From Berkiella sp964594635 (GTDB taxonomy: Bacteria; Pseudomonadota; Gammaproteobacteria; Berkiellales; Berkiellaceae), in assembly GCA_964594635.1 (NCBI GenBank), contig CAZQMV010000009.1:39114-103113 (forward strand): a DNA stretch of 64,000 nucleotides, written 5' to 3'. Positions 8,301-18,244 of the stretch are shown here, piece by piece. Each line of letters starts with the position of its first letter. Position 1 is the first letter of the stretch. The notes below the pieces were generated by a model that saw only the letters and a list, made by a program, of their open reading frames with translations, did no database searches and was not told where the DNA came from. The translations under genes and the position numbers were made by a program.

Positions 8301-11300
8301 CTATAAACTGGGTCTTGCAATACCTTTAGCTGGCAGACTTGGTAATTGGTCTCTTAATTTAACCAGCGGATTTCCTTTCTGAGCACTTGCATCGTTATTC
8401 CAATATTTTTCAGCTCTTGATATTAAACGAACGATATCTTCTGCAGTTGCTTTGTTAGGATCAAGTCTTTTCAATTCAGTTAAAATAATCGTCAGAGTCA
8501 CTTTAGGTTGCACTCCTTCTTGAAATAGTTTTTTATTCTCTGGCTCATTAATGTTTTCAATTAATTTTTGCAAATCATCAACACATTGCGCGAAAGCTTC
8601 AGCGACATTTAATGACGCTTTTTTACTCACAGGCACTGATGCACTCATGGTTGGAGTAATCGGTATAGCTCTATCTGGTTTACTCGCCTGTTGAGCTTGT
8701 GCTCTTAATTCAGAATCTGCAGATTTTTTAGCAAGCACGTCATTAATATATTTAAGAACACCTTCTCTTAAAGCAATTTTTATTTCAATTGCAGGCGTCA
8801 TGGGTTGCGTTTTCTTTAATTCTGCTATTTTTTCCTGAATTCTGACATTTTGGCTGGTTAATTCTGTTAACGTGGCATTCGGAGAAACAACAACTGCCAA
8901 AATAGTTTTTGCAGCTTCTTTATGAATAAGGGATTCGGTGCTATCTTCGGCAATGGATAATGCCCTTTTAACGATATCCCCAAATGACGTTGGCAATTTT
9001 TCCTTTGGTAAATCCTTAAAGACACTTACTCCCTTTTTCATCGCTATCATTCTATTTTGATTACGTGTTTTAGGATCTGACAATAAGTTCTGTAATTGTT
9101 TTAATTCAGCCACCTCTGAGCTATCGCCAACTGGCGAAGCTGCAGCTGATTTCGCCTTGACAGGTAATTCAGCAGTAGGAACAACCTTGTCATTTTGCGG
9201 TGCACTTTCTTCAAATTCAATTCCTATATTGTCTTCAGATAGAGCCGCCGCTTTAGGCTCACTGCTCGCTAATTTCGCACTTATTTTTGTTGTTCGTTTA
9301 TGCGTTTCATTACGCAACGCATTAATTAAGTCAAGCAACGTCTTAGATTTTGCTGTTGAAATCTCTGTAGCCTTCGCTTTCTGATTAATACCAAAAACAG
9401 ATTTGATTTTCTTTTTGACTTTCTTAATTTTAGATTTACTTTTTAGTTTTTTATCATTTGTAGCACTTGGTTGCTTGTCGCCTGTTTTCAAGTAGAGATT
9501 AAGATCATTATACTTATCAACCATTTGAGCGATATTTTCTTTTACAGCTAATGCTGCTGCTTTAACTTGTAGATTTTCAGATTTTGTTGCAGCATCTACC
9601 CTAGCAAGATGTCCTGATATTAGGTGAGCTAATTGATCTACCGCTTTTAATGATTGAGGATCTTTATTTTTTGCTTCGTAAACCTTTATAGCATATTGTT
9701 TTAGCAATTTTTCAAGAACAATCTCAGGAGGATCGCCATCCTCTCTTTTCACAAAAAATTCAATATCTTCTTCCATTTGTTCTTGTTCTGCTGCAGCTTT
9801 TGCTTCATCTGCAACTTTTTTATCAGCTGCGATTTTGGCTTCCTCTGCAGCTTTAGCATCTACCACTGCTNNNNNNNNNNNNNNNNNNNNNNNNNNNNNN
9901 NNNNNNNNNNNNNNNNNNNNNNNNNNNNNNNNNNNNNNNNNNNNNNNNNNNNNNNNNNNNNNNNNNNNNNTTAGCATCTGCCACTGCTTTAGCATCTGCC
10001 ACTGCTTTAGCATCTGCCACTGCTTTAGCATCTGCCACTGCTTCGGCTTCCTCCGGCGCTTTGGCACCTGCCGCTGCTTTGGCTTCCTCTGCAGCTTTAG
10101 CACCTGCGGCGCCTTTAGCTTCTTCGGTGATCTTTGCATCGTCTGCAGACTTTTCTGGCGCAATGGGTTTCACTGCTGCACCCTCGGCAACGACTTGCGC
10201 GTCTGCAACTGCTTTCGCTGCTGCTCCTTGTTTTTGAGATAAAACTTTTTTAATCTCATTAATCTTAACTTTATTAATCTCAGGCGCCTGTGCAGCCAAT
10301 TTAATTTTAAGATTTTTATCTTTCGCAGCGGTTTCAATTATTTCACAATATTTATTAACATTGATTAGATCATTAAGTTCAGCGTTATTAATTTCAAATC
10401 TATCGATCTCAAGTTTTGCATTGTTAATTTGCTGTATTATTTCTGCTTCTCTTGCATTCTCTTTAACCTTTGTGTCCCTCATATCCTTGAGTAATACTGT
10501 TAATTGACCAGGATTAAATATCGGAGCAGGAGATACATCATCTTTCTTCATTCCTTGAACAGCTTTTGAAAAATTATAAAGCCTATCTTCATCTAATACT
10601 TCCTCACTCATTCTTGATATAATATTCGTTTTAGGAGTCTTTAATTTATATGAAAGTAAATTATGCTGCGCTTCTACTTGAACCATAAGAAGATTGCCTA
10701 ATCTCGCCAATTTTAATTCATTGGTCTTACCATTGACTGTCGTTGGGATAGTATCCTCAATACTCAGAAGGCTTTGCCCAGCAACAATTGATTGCGGAGG
10801 TATCAATACTTTACCAGCAGCCAATCTGTTTTCAAATTCGACTCTGAGATTTCGATTGTTATTATCAGTTGATAAAAACTTTTGGCATTTAGCATATCTC
10901 TTCTGCAAATGTTTTTGTGTTTTTAAATATTCCAGCCTACCAACTGGTCCTGCTTCTAGTGCTGAAAATAACGAGCTTGCAGTAGCAAAATCGCCTTTTT
11001 TAATACTTTTTTCAACGACATTAAAATAAAATTCAAATAGCCTCATTTGATGATTTTTATCTTTAGCTGTCAGTATATCTTGTTGAGCAATTCTTGTTAT
11101 TAAGTTGTTTAAATCAACAATTTTTTGATAAATTTGCGTTTCCCATGGTTTGTCTAGTGATTTTTTATTATAGTAATCAGAAATGTGCAGTTGTTTAAGA
11201 AGCAAAATTTGCTGAGACATTAAATCATCAGAATATGCATTTGCATACTTTTTGAATTCATGTGTATCAACTGATATCCCAATCCCACCTATTCCCTGAT

Positions 11301-13462
11301 TAATAATATTTCCAATTGCTTTGTTGCTTGCTAAGCGATTTTGCAAATAATCTTTTATATCAATATTTCCATCTACTTTTCTTTCTTCTGACAACACTTC
11401 CTGGTCAAGAAGTTTTTTTACTGTGGCTGAATTATCTAGCTCTACTTGCATTGATTCTTCAAATCTGTCAAATCCTTGTTGAATATCATTGTCTACTTCA
11501 GTTTGCTTTAACTGCATAAAATTCTTTATACCATTCTGATTGTCAGTTCTGAAATCAAGATTAACATCATTTGCTATAAGCTCTTTAATAAAGCAACCTG
11601 CATTATGAATAAAAATTCTTTTATCTTCTGGATTATTCAACTTATTGTATGCTTCATTTAATTGTCGATAGAAATCTTCCGGTTTTAATTTAGCAAAGAT
11701 TGTTAGTGAAATTTCTTTGAAATCATCTTGAGTATAATAAATTACTTTACTTTCACCTTCTGTATCCCGAGGGTCTCTCATACCGGACATTAATTGAGAA
11801 ACTAACGATTCTTTTTGTTCAGCTAAATTATTGACATTAACTTTTACCCCCAGTTTGCTATCGGCAATAATTTTATTAATCTCAGCATCACGTTCGTTTT
11901 CAGGAATTTTTTCTAGCTCTGCAACCAAGGCTCTCATAACCTCTGGCAAACCAACTCGGTCTGCTGAATTATTAGCGCACATTTTTTCATAAATATTAGA
12001 AGGTAACTGCATATCATCTCTAAACATAACACCCAGAGAATAAATGTCAGATGAATATGAAAAAATAGCCTCTTGCTTATTGGCTTGTGAAGAATGCGCT
12101 CTTCGGACCTCAGGAGGCATATATTTTATTGGAGTTCCGTTTGGTGCACCTTGATGTCTGACTTCTTTCTCATTTTTTGAACGATCAAGCCTAAAGGAAA
12201 ATCCAAAATCGATCGATCCAACGACAATATTATTCCCATTAATATCAGCCATGAAATTAGCTGGCTTCAAATCCCCATGAATAATGCCCCGTCTATGTAA
12301 ATCATTTGTTCTTTCGCAACTTTTATAAGCTAAGATCAATTTTTGAGCACTAGTGAGAGATGTTTTCTTTCTTTTAAGATCTTGATCTGAGTATAGCTGA
12401 CCTGGCTTTAAGACCGTTGAATATAAGTGTTGAAATATTTCACTGCCTCTTTTAAGCTCAACGACAGTATACTTTTTTGAATCAATTTCTTTGCCTTTAA
12501 ATATTTTGGGAGCATCCAGTTTTCTTTCTGCTTTACCACGTAAATATCCAATCGCTCTAGCTATATTCTCTTCAGCATTTTGTTCAGGATAGGTTCCTTT
12601 TCCTTCAATTTTTATGGCAAAATCCCTGCCTTTTCTATCCTGTACCATTTTAACTTTTCCGTAAGCACCCTCGCCTAGATAAACACCATTAGCCATGGCA
12701 TAGATAGTGCCATCAATTTTTATAAAAGAACAAGGGAGATTATGTTCAGATTTACTTAATTTACTGCCATCTGGCTTGCCCTTTAATAGTTCTTCCGCTT
12801 TGTTAAAATCCTGATCACTAATGGGTAATAACCATTCCGAAGCTTGAACCTTTCTAGCTCGTCCTTTAGATTGTAAGGCTGTTTCACTTTTTTCTTTTTT
12901 CACAGCACGCGAAAAATGTCTTTTGATTACTTTTTTAAGTACATTACCTTTTTTAGAACCACTTTCCACGTCACTCGCGCGTTTCACAGCATTAGAGGCT
13001 GCTACCACACTATGAGCTGNNNNNNNNNNNNNNNNNNNNNNNNNNNNNNNNNNNNNNNNNNNNNNNNNNNNNNNNNNNNNNNNNNNNNNNNNNNNNNNNN
13101 NNNNNNNNNNNNNNNNNNNCTGCTACATCGGGAGCTGCTGCTACATCGGGAGCTGCTGCTACATCGGGAGCTGCTGCTACATCGGGAGCTGCCGATACGG
13201 GCACTGCCGTTGGAATTGGCTGGTTCATTCTTGCAAGCAATTCTTTTGCTTTTGCTTTGATTTCTGGTAGCTTTGCATTCATCTCAAGCTTAGTCAGTAT
13301 TGCCAGCTCCTCTTTAATTGAATTGTTTTCATCTTGCAATTCTGTTATCGCAGTACGAAGAACAACTTGATCTTCAATTCCTAGCCCCTTAGCTTCTATA
13401 TCACTAAAAATCTGCTCTAATTCACTTATGACTTTGTCTTTCGAAATAGGTCCGCCTTCCAT
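8301..13462 (-). CDS. giant Ser/Thr protein kinase-like protein, one gene interrupted by two assembly gaps
   Basis: Three open frames (13462 down to the gap at 13119, 13019 down to 9971, and 9870 down to 8301) join into one gene. Removing each 100-N gap leaves the codon phase intact at both junctions, and the flanking sequence encodes the same hexapeptide-type repeat on entering each gap. About 1653 residues are visible. Order: a short helical N-terminus, an (APDVAA)n linker, then a kinase domain with glycine loop LGEGAYGKV, AIK lysine, catalytic loop HGDLKPAN, DFG and PPEV, followed by a long helical region. Next come an Ala-rich (AVADAK)n segment and a lysine-rich C-terminal region. All key kinase residues are intact. 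The start at 13462 has a GGGGGAG ribosome site. No signal peptide is visible. It is followed after 12 nt by the second kinase gene. Confidence 0.8.
9871..9970. other. assembly gap of 100 N inside an (AVADAK)n coding repeat
   Basis: Exactly 100 N, the conventional placeholder for a gap of unknown size. The right flank holds four copies of an 18-bp repeat and the left flank continues a related Ala-rich sequence. The codon phase matches across the gap only if the true length is a multiple of three. Confidence 0.95.
9971..10043 (-). repeat. 18-bp tandem repeat encoding AVADAK
   Basis: About four consecutive copies of TTAGCATCTGCCACTGCT (plus strand) are seen before the sequence runs into the gap. 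On the minus strand each unit reads Ala-Val-Ala-Asp-Ala-Lys. The real copy number is hidden by the gap. Confidence 0.9.
13020..13119. other. assembly gap of 100 N inside an (APDVAA)n coding repeat
   Basis: A second run of exactly 100 N. On its right are four copies of an 18-bp unit encoding Ala-Pro-Asp-Val-Ala-Ala. On its left the frame continues as Ala-Ala-His-Ser-Val-Val in the phase predicted by the right flank. Confidence 0.95.
13120..13191 (-). repeat. 18-bp tandem repeat encoding APDVAA
   Basis: Four perfect copies of an 18-bp unit (CTGCTACATCGGGAGCTG, plus strand) abut the gap. It is a Pro/Ala linker between the N-terminal helical segment and the kinase domain. Confidence 0.9.
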
Positions 13463-13648
13463 GTAACTCCCCCTTTTTAATGCATTGGGAAACTTAGATA
13501 CTTTATATCTTATGTCATCTAACTACATAATTGAATAATCCTATTGTTCTTTTGCAAAAAAGAGCATCATTTGACGGGCTTGGCTATGAAATTCGGCGAT
13601 TGTGCACGATTATGTAGATAACGTGAGGATAATTGATACGAACGTCGG

Positions 13649-15379
13649 CTAAACTTGCCAGTCTTTATTAAAAAAATCTGCAAATTTATCAGCAGGCTGG
13701 GGCTGTGCAAAATAGTAGCCTTGAATAAGATCACATTTGTGCTGTTTGAGATATTGTAACTGCGCCTTGCTTTCTACCCCCTCAGCAATGACTTTAAGGT
13801 GGAGGCTATGCCCTAAATCAATGATCCCTCTCGTGAGAGCATGTCCTTCTTTCGCATCTTGTATCCCTTTAATAAAAGAGCGATCAATTTTTAATTTATC
13901 GACTGGGAATTGCATTAAATAGCTTAAAGAAGAATAACCTGTGCCAAAATCATCAAGCGCTAATCCGACCCCTAATGCTTTTAGACCGTTCATAATTTCA
14001 ATAGCAACTGGCATATCTTGTGCCAATGCGCTTTCAGTCAATTCTATTTCAAGCCATTGTGGGCTTAATTGTGTTTCTTTCAAAACTTGACGAACGAGGG
14101 TAACCAGATCGGTTTGAAATAATTGCCTTGCAGAAACATTAACAGCCACCTGAATTGGCTCCAAACCTGCTATCTGCCATTTTTTAGCTTGGAGACAAGC
14201 TGTGCGCAAAACCCATTCTCCTATGGGTACTATTAAATGTGTTTCCTCTGCGGCAGTCATGAAAAAGAAGGGGGAGATAAATCCCTTTTCAGGATGATTC
14301 CAACGTATCAACGCTTCACAGCCTATCATCTTTTCACTTTTTAACTGGATCTGTGGTTGGTAATAAAGAACAAATTCATCGTTTTCCAAAGCTTTATGTA
14401 AATCAGTGATCACATTTCGTTTGATCTGCAATTGATCTATCATGCCACGCTGAAAGAATTCGTATTGATTACGTGTGCTACTTGTTCGATTAACCGCTAA
14501 TTGAGCGTTGCGTGCTAGTACTTCCCCTGATTCACCATCGGTAGGATAAAAGGTAATTCCCACGCTAATACTAGTGAAAATATCACGTTCTAAAATAACA
14601 TAGGGCTCTGTGGTAATTTCAATCAAAGCTTGAATATAAGATGCAGCTCCAGACGCTTCCCGAATTTCAGGGCTTATCATACCAAATTCATTTTCACTAA
14701 TACGCGCTATCGTTCCTTCATTTACGGTAAATTTCTTTAATCGGTTACAAAAAGCTAACAAATACCCTTCTGCAGTTGCTTGACCATAAGTGTTAAGGAT
14801 TTCAAAATAATCATCAAGACGCATGACAAAAATGGCAATTTTAATTTTATTGACTTTGGCGTGATTAATTTCCATAGTCAGATTTTGCTGAAAAATGACA
14901 CGGTTGGGCATTTTAGTTAATGGATCGGTTGTAGCGCGTTGTTCTAATTCATTTTCAATTTTTTTACGGGCGGTAATGTCCATACCAAAAATACTGACAT
15001 AAGTTCCATTAATTGGCACAATATTCAGAAGAAAACTTAAATTACCGCTATTCACTTCCACTTCTTGAGCGATGTCAGATTGCAGTATTTGACGAATTAA
15101 TTCGCGCCATTGACTTGGCAATTTTTCATTCAACCCTGCCTCCCAAGCCATCATCACAGCTTGACTGGCGGGGTTTGCATAAAGCAACACACCCATTTTA
15201 TTGACCCGTAATACGGGATTAGGATTTGAACCAGGGAAATCTAATAATTCTTGGTAAACACGTTCTTCTCTGGCCAAACTTATCCGTAATTGATCGCGTA
15301 AACGAACTGCTATATAGAAAAACAGCGCTGTCGTTAACGCCAATAATAGAGCGATAATTTGCCAAACAATCACTGTCAC
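13649..15379 (-). CDS. membrane-anchored PAS-GGDEF-EAL protein; probable c-di-GMP phosphodiesterase
   Basis: A 576-aa protein beginning at GTG 15379 with an AGGA ribosome site. An N-terminal transmembrane helix (about residues 5-25) precedes a PAS-like domain, a GGDEF domain and an EAL domain. The GGDEF signature is replaced by SENEF (about residue 227-231), so cyclase activity is unlikely. The EAL domain keeps EALIRW (E355), ELTES, DDFGTGYSSL, KIDRSFI and AEGVES, the usual metal-binding and catalytic elements. The most likely activity is c-di-GMP hydrolysis at the inner membrane, perhaps with GTP binding by the degenerate GGDEF as a regulatory input. It stands alone, oriented like the kinase operon downstream. 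Confidence 0.9.
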   Translation of the reverse strand: MTVIVWQIIALLLALTTALFFYIAVRLRDQLRISLAREERVYQELLDFPGSNPNPVLRVNKMGVLLYANPASQAVMMAWEAGLNEKLPSQWRELIRQILQSDIAQEVEVNSGNLSFLLNIVPINGTYVSIFGMDITARKKIENELEQRATTDPLTKMPNRVIFQQNLTMEINHAKVNKIKIAIFVMRLDDYFEILNTYGQATAEGYLLAFCNRLKKFTVNEGTIARISENEFGMISPEIREASGAASYIQALIEITTEPYVILERDIFTSISVGITFYPTDGESGEVLARNAQLAVNRTSSTRNQYEFFQRGMIDQLQIKRNVITDLHKALENDEFVLYYQPQIQLKSEKMIGCEALIRWNHPEKGFISPFFFMTAAEETHLIVPIGEWVLRTACLQAKKWQIAGLEPIQVAVNVSARQLFQTDLVTLVRQVLKETQLSPQWLEIELTESALAQDMPVAIEIMNGLKALGVGLALDDFGTGYSSLSYLMQFPVDKLKIDRSFIKGIQDAKEGHALTRGIIDLGHSLHLKVIAEGVESKAQLQYLKQHKCDLIQGYYFAQPQPADKFADFFNKDWQV

Positions 15380-15536
15380 AAATTGAAATCCTGGTCATTT
15401 ATTAATGCATCTCATTCTAATTATACAAGATGTCATTGCTTTAATGTGACAGATGCTTCTTTATGTGGAAAGAGTTTAAGAGTGCTATACACTTAAGTTA
15501 GCTATTACACGCTTTATGATTTTCAAGGAGAGGATG

Positions 15537-17246
15537 ATGAACTTCAAACGGATGGGAAGCTTGCTATTACTAGCTTGGCCAGTGATTGGCTTTAGCGAAT
15601 TACCACAAAAATCAACAACCTTGGAAAATTATTCAGCTGAAAACGGTTTTGCACGCCCCCTACCTCTTACTCATGCGGCACAAAAATCTACCTTAACAAA
15701 AGTAACGAAATCACCTGCTGCTAAAAAACAGGTAGATAAATCCACAGCTAAAAAAGTCACAAAAAAATATACTCTCGTGACCAAACGACAAGTAAAGAAA
15801 AAAGCTGTAAACGCAAAAGGCAATGGGATCCAAAGACAAAAGCAAACACTTGCTAAGAAAAGCAATAAATCTAGCGTAAAGCCTATTGCCAAAATGAAAA
15901 CCCAGCCAAAAGCTAAAATCCTTTCTGAACATAAACAAAACAAGCCAAAAGTAGAAGATCCAAACATTGTTTTAAAACAATGTGCTGCTTATTTTAAAGC
16001 ATTAAATTTTTCGAAGGCACTTCTCGCATGCCAAAAAGCTGCTGAACAAAATGATAGCAACGCTCAATTAAATTTAGCAAAGATGTATAGTACAGGATTT
16101 ACTGGTTCAGCTCCCGATTATGTGAAAGCATTACAATATACCACATTAGCTGCAAACCAAAATAATGCGGAAGCACAATATTTATTAGCACTTTGTTATG
16201 AGAATGGGATCGGTGTTAACCGTGATAGTGCAGCTTCTATAAACTGGTATCAACAAGCAGTTAAGAACGGCCTTAGCAAGGGTGTTGCCATTCAAGACAT
16301 TAACAATACCACCTCTGATACCATTGCAAATATTTCTTGGCCTGGTTCTTCGGAATACAAAAGCGCTATGAAATCTTTAAAAAATCCTGACACTCGCAGT
16401 AATGGCATGGAAGCATTAACAGAAGCAGCAGAACTGGGGCACCCTTTAGCTGAATATCAATTAGCTAAAGAATATTTACAAGGTGACAATATTGCACAAG
16501 ATGATGCGAAAGCAATTGAATGGTTTACTAAATCAGCACAAAAAAATTACCAAGCTGCACAATCACAACTTGCTTGGATGAGTTTTTTAGGTTTAGGAAC
16601 CAAGCAAAGTAATCAACATTCTGTTAAGTGGTTTGTTGAAGCAAGGCAGTTAAATGCTCATCAAGATTATGATTCAACAATACGAGAAAAATTAACTGAA
16701 ATTACCACTCAATCGATTATTAACCAATCTTTGAGTCCAAAACAACGTATTGCAGAATTCAAACGTGGTGTTGAATTAATAGAAACCAGCCCACAAGCGC
16801 ATGTAGAAGCAGTGAATATGGTTTTGGTGGCTGCTGAAAAAGATTTAATACCAGCGCAACTTTTCCTGGCTGATCTTTATGCTAATGGCGACAAAGTGCC
16901 TCAAGATCTTCAAAAGAGCACTAACTGGTACTTAAGAGCCGCCGCTAATGGCAGCCCTGAAGCACAATATGCAATGGGATGGCATTACTATCATGGCTTC
17001 GGTGTAACTCAAAGCACTGAATTAGCATTAAAATCCTTTCATCAAGCAAGCTTAGGTGGGGATGTGCGTGCTAAAAATGCAGAGCAATTCTTAATCGCTC
17101 AGCAAGTTTCTCCAAAAGCTGTGCCTACAACACCCACGCTTGGCAACCGAATCAAAGATAAAGTACATGCAAATGTTCAAGGTATTTTCAAAGCAGTTGG
17201 TTTCGACAAATTAAATGGTTATAACATTTTTAATAAGAAATCATGA
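15537..17246 (+). CDS. exported Sel1-repeat (SLR) protein
   Basis: The chosen start at 15537 (MNFKRMGSLLLLAWP) lies 6 nt after AAGGAG and begins a signal peptide ending near GFS-E; the adjacent ATG at 15534 and ATG 15516 are alternatives. After a Lys-rich stretch (about residues 40-140) come Sel1-like repeats with the pattern 'A..qY.LA..Y..G.gv..d...A..W...AA', for example AQYLLALCYENGIGV and AQYAMGWHYYHGFGV. Sel1 proteins act as periplasmic or secreted protein-interaction scaffolds, and several in Legionella contribute to host entry. The stop overlaps the next gene by 4 nt (ATGA). Confidence 0.85.
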   Translation: MNFKRMGSLLLLAWPVIGFSELPQKSTTLENYSAENGFARPLPLTHAAQKSTLTKVTKSPAAKKQVDKSTAKKVTKKYTLVTKRQVKKKAVNAKGNGIQRQKQTLAKKSNKSSVKPIAKMKTQPKAKILSEHKQNKPKVEDPNIVLKQCAAYFKALNFSKALLACQKAAEQNDSNAQLNLAKMYSTGFTGSAPDYVKALQYTTLAANQNNAEAQYLLALCYENGIGVNRDSAASINWYQQAVKNGLSKGVAIQDINNTTSDTIANISWPGSSEYKSAMKSLKNPDTRSNGMEALTEAAELGHPLAEYQLAKEYLQGDNIAQDDAKAIEWFTKSAQKNYQAAQSQLAWMSFLGLGTKQSNQHSVKWFVEARQLNAHQDYDSTIREKLTEITTQSIINQSLSPKQRIAEFKRGVELIETSPQAHVEAVNMVLVAAEKDLIPAQLFLADLYANGDKVPQDLQKSTNWYLRAAANGSPEAQYAMGWHYYHGFGVTQSTELALKSFHQASLGGDVRAKNAEQFLIAQQVSPKAVPTTPTLGNRIKDKVHANVQGIFKAVGFDKLNGYNIFNKKS

Positions 17247-18172
17247 ATAAACTTTCTATCACTACACCGCTCATTTACTCTCACAGCTTGAGTGAATTGA
17301 GCGGTCGTAACATCTACTTAAAATGCGAAATGCTCCAACCCAGTGGTTCATTTAAAGATCGTGGGATAGGCGCATTATGTCTTCACTATGCCTCCATGAA
17401 TGTTCCCGGATTTATTTCATCTTCAGGCGGCAATGCAGGTCTGGCAGTGGCTTATGCAAGCCAATTTTTAAAGATACCGGCTATTGTGATCGTTCCCGAA
17501 ACAACGCCTGCTATTATGGTCAAACGGCTAGAAGCTGAAAAAGCAACCGTTATTGTAGAGGGCGAAAATTGGGATGCCGCAGATGCTCGTGCGAGAGAAA
17601 TTGCAGCTGAAAAGAAATTTGCCTACATTCCTCCTTTTGATAATCCGATTATTTGGCAAGGTTATATGCCAATTATCGAAGAGCTTAAAGCACAAATGCC
17701 TAAACCCGATGCCATTATTGTTTCAGTGGGTGGCGGCGGCTTATACTCCGGATTAGTGCAGGGCTTAGAAGCCTATTCCTGGGAAGATGTCGTCATGATT
17801 ACCGCAGAAACGGAAGGCGCAGCTTCACTTGCAACTGCTTTTAAAGAAAATAAACGTGTCAGATTACCCACCATTAAAACCATTGCCACAACCCTTGGTG
17901 CTAAACAAATTTGCCAACAAGCCTTTGATTTAATGCAAAAGCACCCAACCCATCCACAAACCCTTACTGATAAAGAAGCGGTAAATGCCTGCTTACAATT
18001 TGCCAACGACCATCGCTTTTTAGTTGAACCCGCTTGCGGCGCTGCTCTTGCGGTTGTTTATGAGCAACGTGAAGTGCTAAAACAGTTTAAGAATGTGGTG
18101 GTGATTCTGTGTGGTGGTAGTGGTGTGAATTTGGCGTTGTTGGAGAAGTGGAAAACACAATTTGGATTGTAA
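17243..18172 (+). CDS. PLP-dependent serine/threonine dehydratase family protein
   Basis: A 309-aa fold-type II PLP enzyme. The lysine for the Schiff base is in SGSFKDRG (about residue 40), the substrate-binding loop is SSGGNAG, the phosphate-binding glycine loop is VGGGGLYSG, and the C-terminus has CGGSGVNL. These mark the L-serine/L-threonine dehydratase family, which yields pyruvate or 2-oxobutyrate plus ammonia. The absence of a C-terminal ACT domain indicates a catabolic form. Substrate cannot be fixed from sequence alone. It is coupled to the Sel1 gene by a 4-nt overlap although no functional link is obvious. Confidence 0.85.
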   Translation: MNKLSITTPLIYSHSLSELSGRNIYLKCEMLQPSGSFKDRGIGALCLHYASMNVPGFISSSGGNAGLAVAYASQFLKIPAIVIVPETTPAIMVKRLEAEKATVIVEGENWDAADARAREIAAEKKFAYIPPFDNPIIWQGYMPIIEELKAQMPKPDAIIVSVGGGGLYSGLVQGLEAYSWEDVVMITAETEGAASLATAFKENKRVRLPTIKTIATTLGAKQICQQAFDLMQKHPTHPQTLTDKEAVNACLQFANDHRFLVEPACGAALAVVYEQREVLKQFKNVVVILCGGSGVNLALLEKWKTQFGL

Positions 18173-18173
18173 T

Positions 18174-18240
18174 TAAATCCCCCTGCTTGCTTCCGGCTTC
18201 GCTAAGTAGCTACGCCGGACAAGGTCGCAAGCTGCCCCAA
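18174..18240. repeat. GC-rich intergenic palindromic element
   Basis: The sequence starts AAATCCCCCTGC and ends GCTGCCCC, similar to the ends of the 609 and 30366 elements, and contains an inner inverted repeat CCGGC...GCCGG. It lies between the convergent dehydratase and unknown gene and could act as a bidirectional terminator. Family membership is tentative. Confidence 0.4.
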
Positions 18241-18244
18241 AAAC

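Noticed and set aside
9853..13008. Separate kinase gene starting at GTG 13008 and separate genes on each side
   Set aside because: Codon phase and encoded repeats continue across both gaps; no ribosome site precedes 13008, while a good one precedes 13462.
9971..13191. Short tandem repeats next to N runs as possible CRISPR arrays
   Set aside because: The 18-bp units are directly adjacent without spacers and translate in frame as hexapeptides within a long coding sequence.
15671..15967. Minus-strand Phe-rich frames antisense to the Sel1 protein
   Set aside because: Antisense of a Lys-rich segment; no start signal and no family resemblance.
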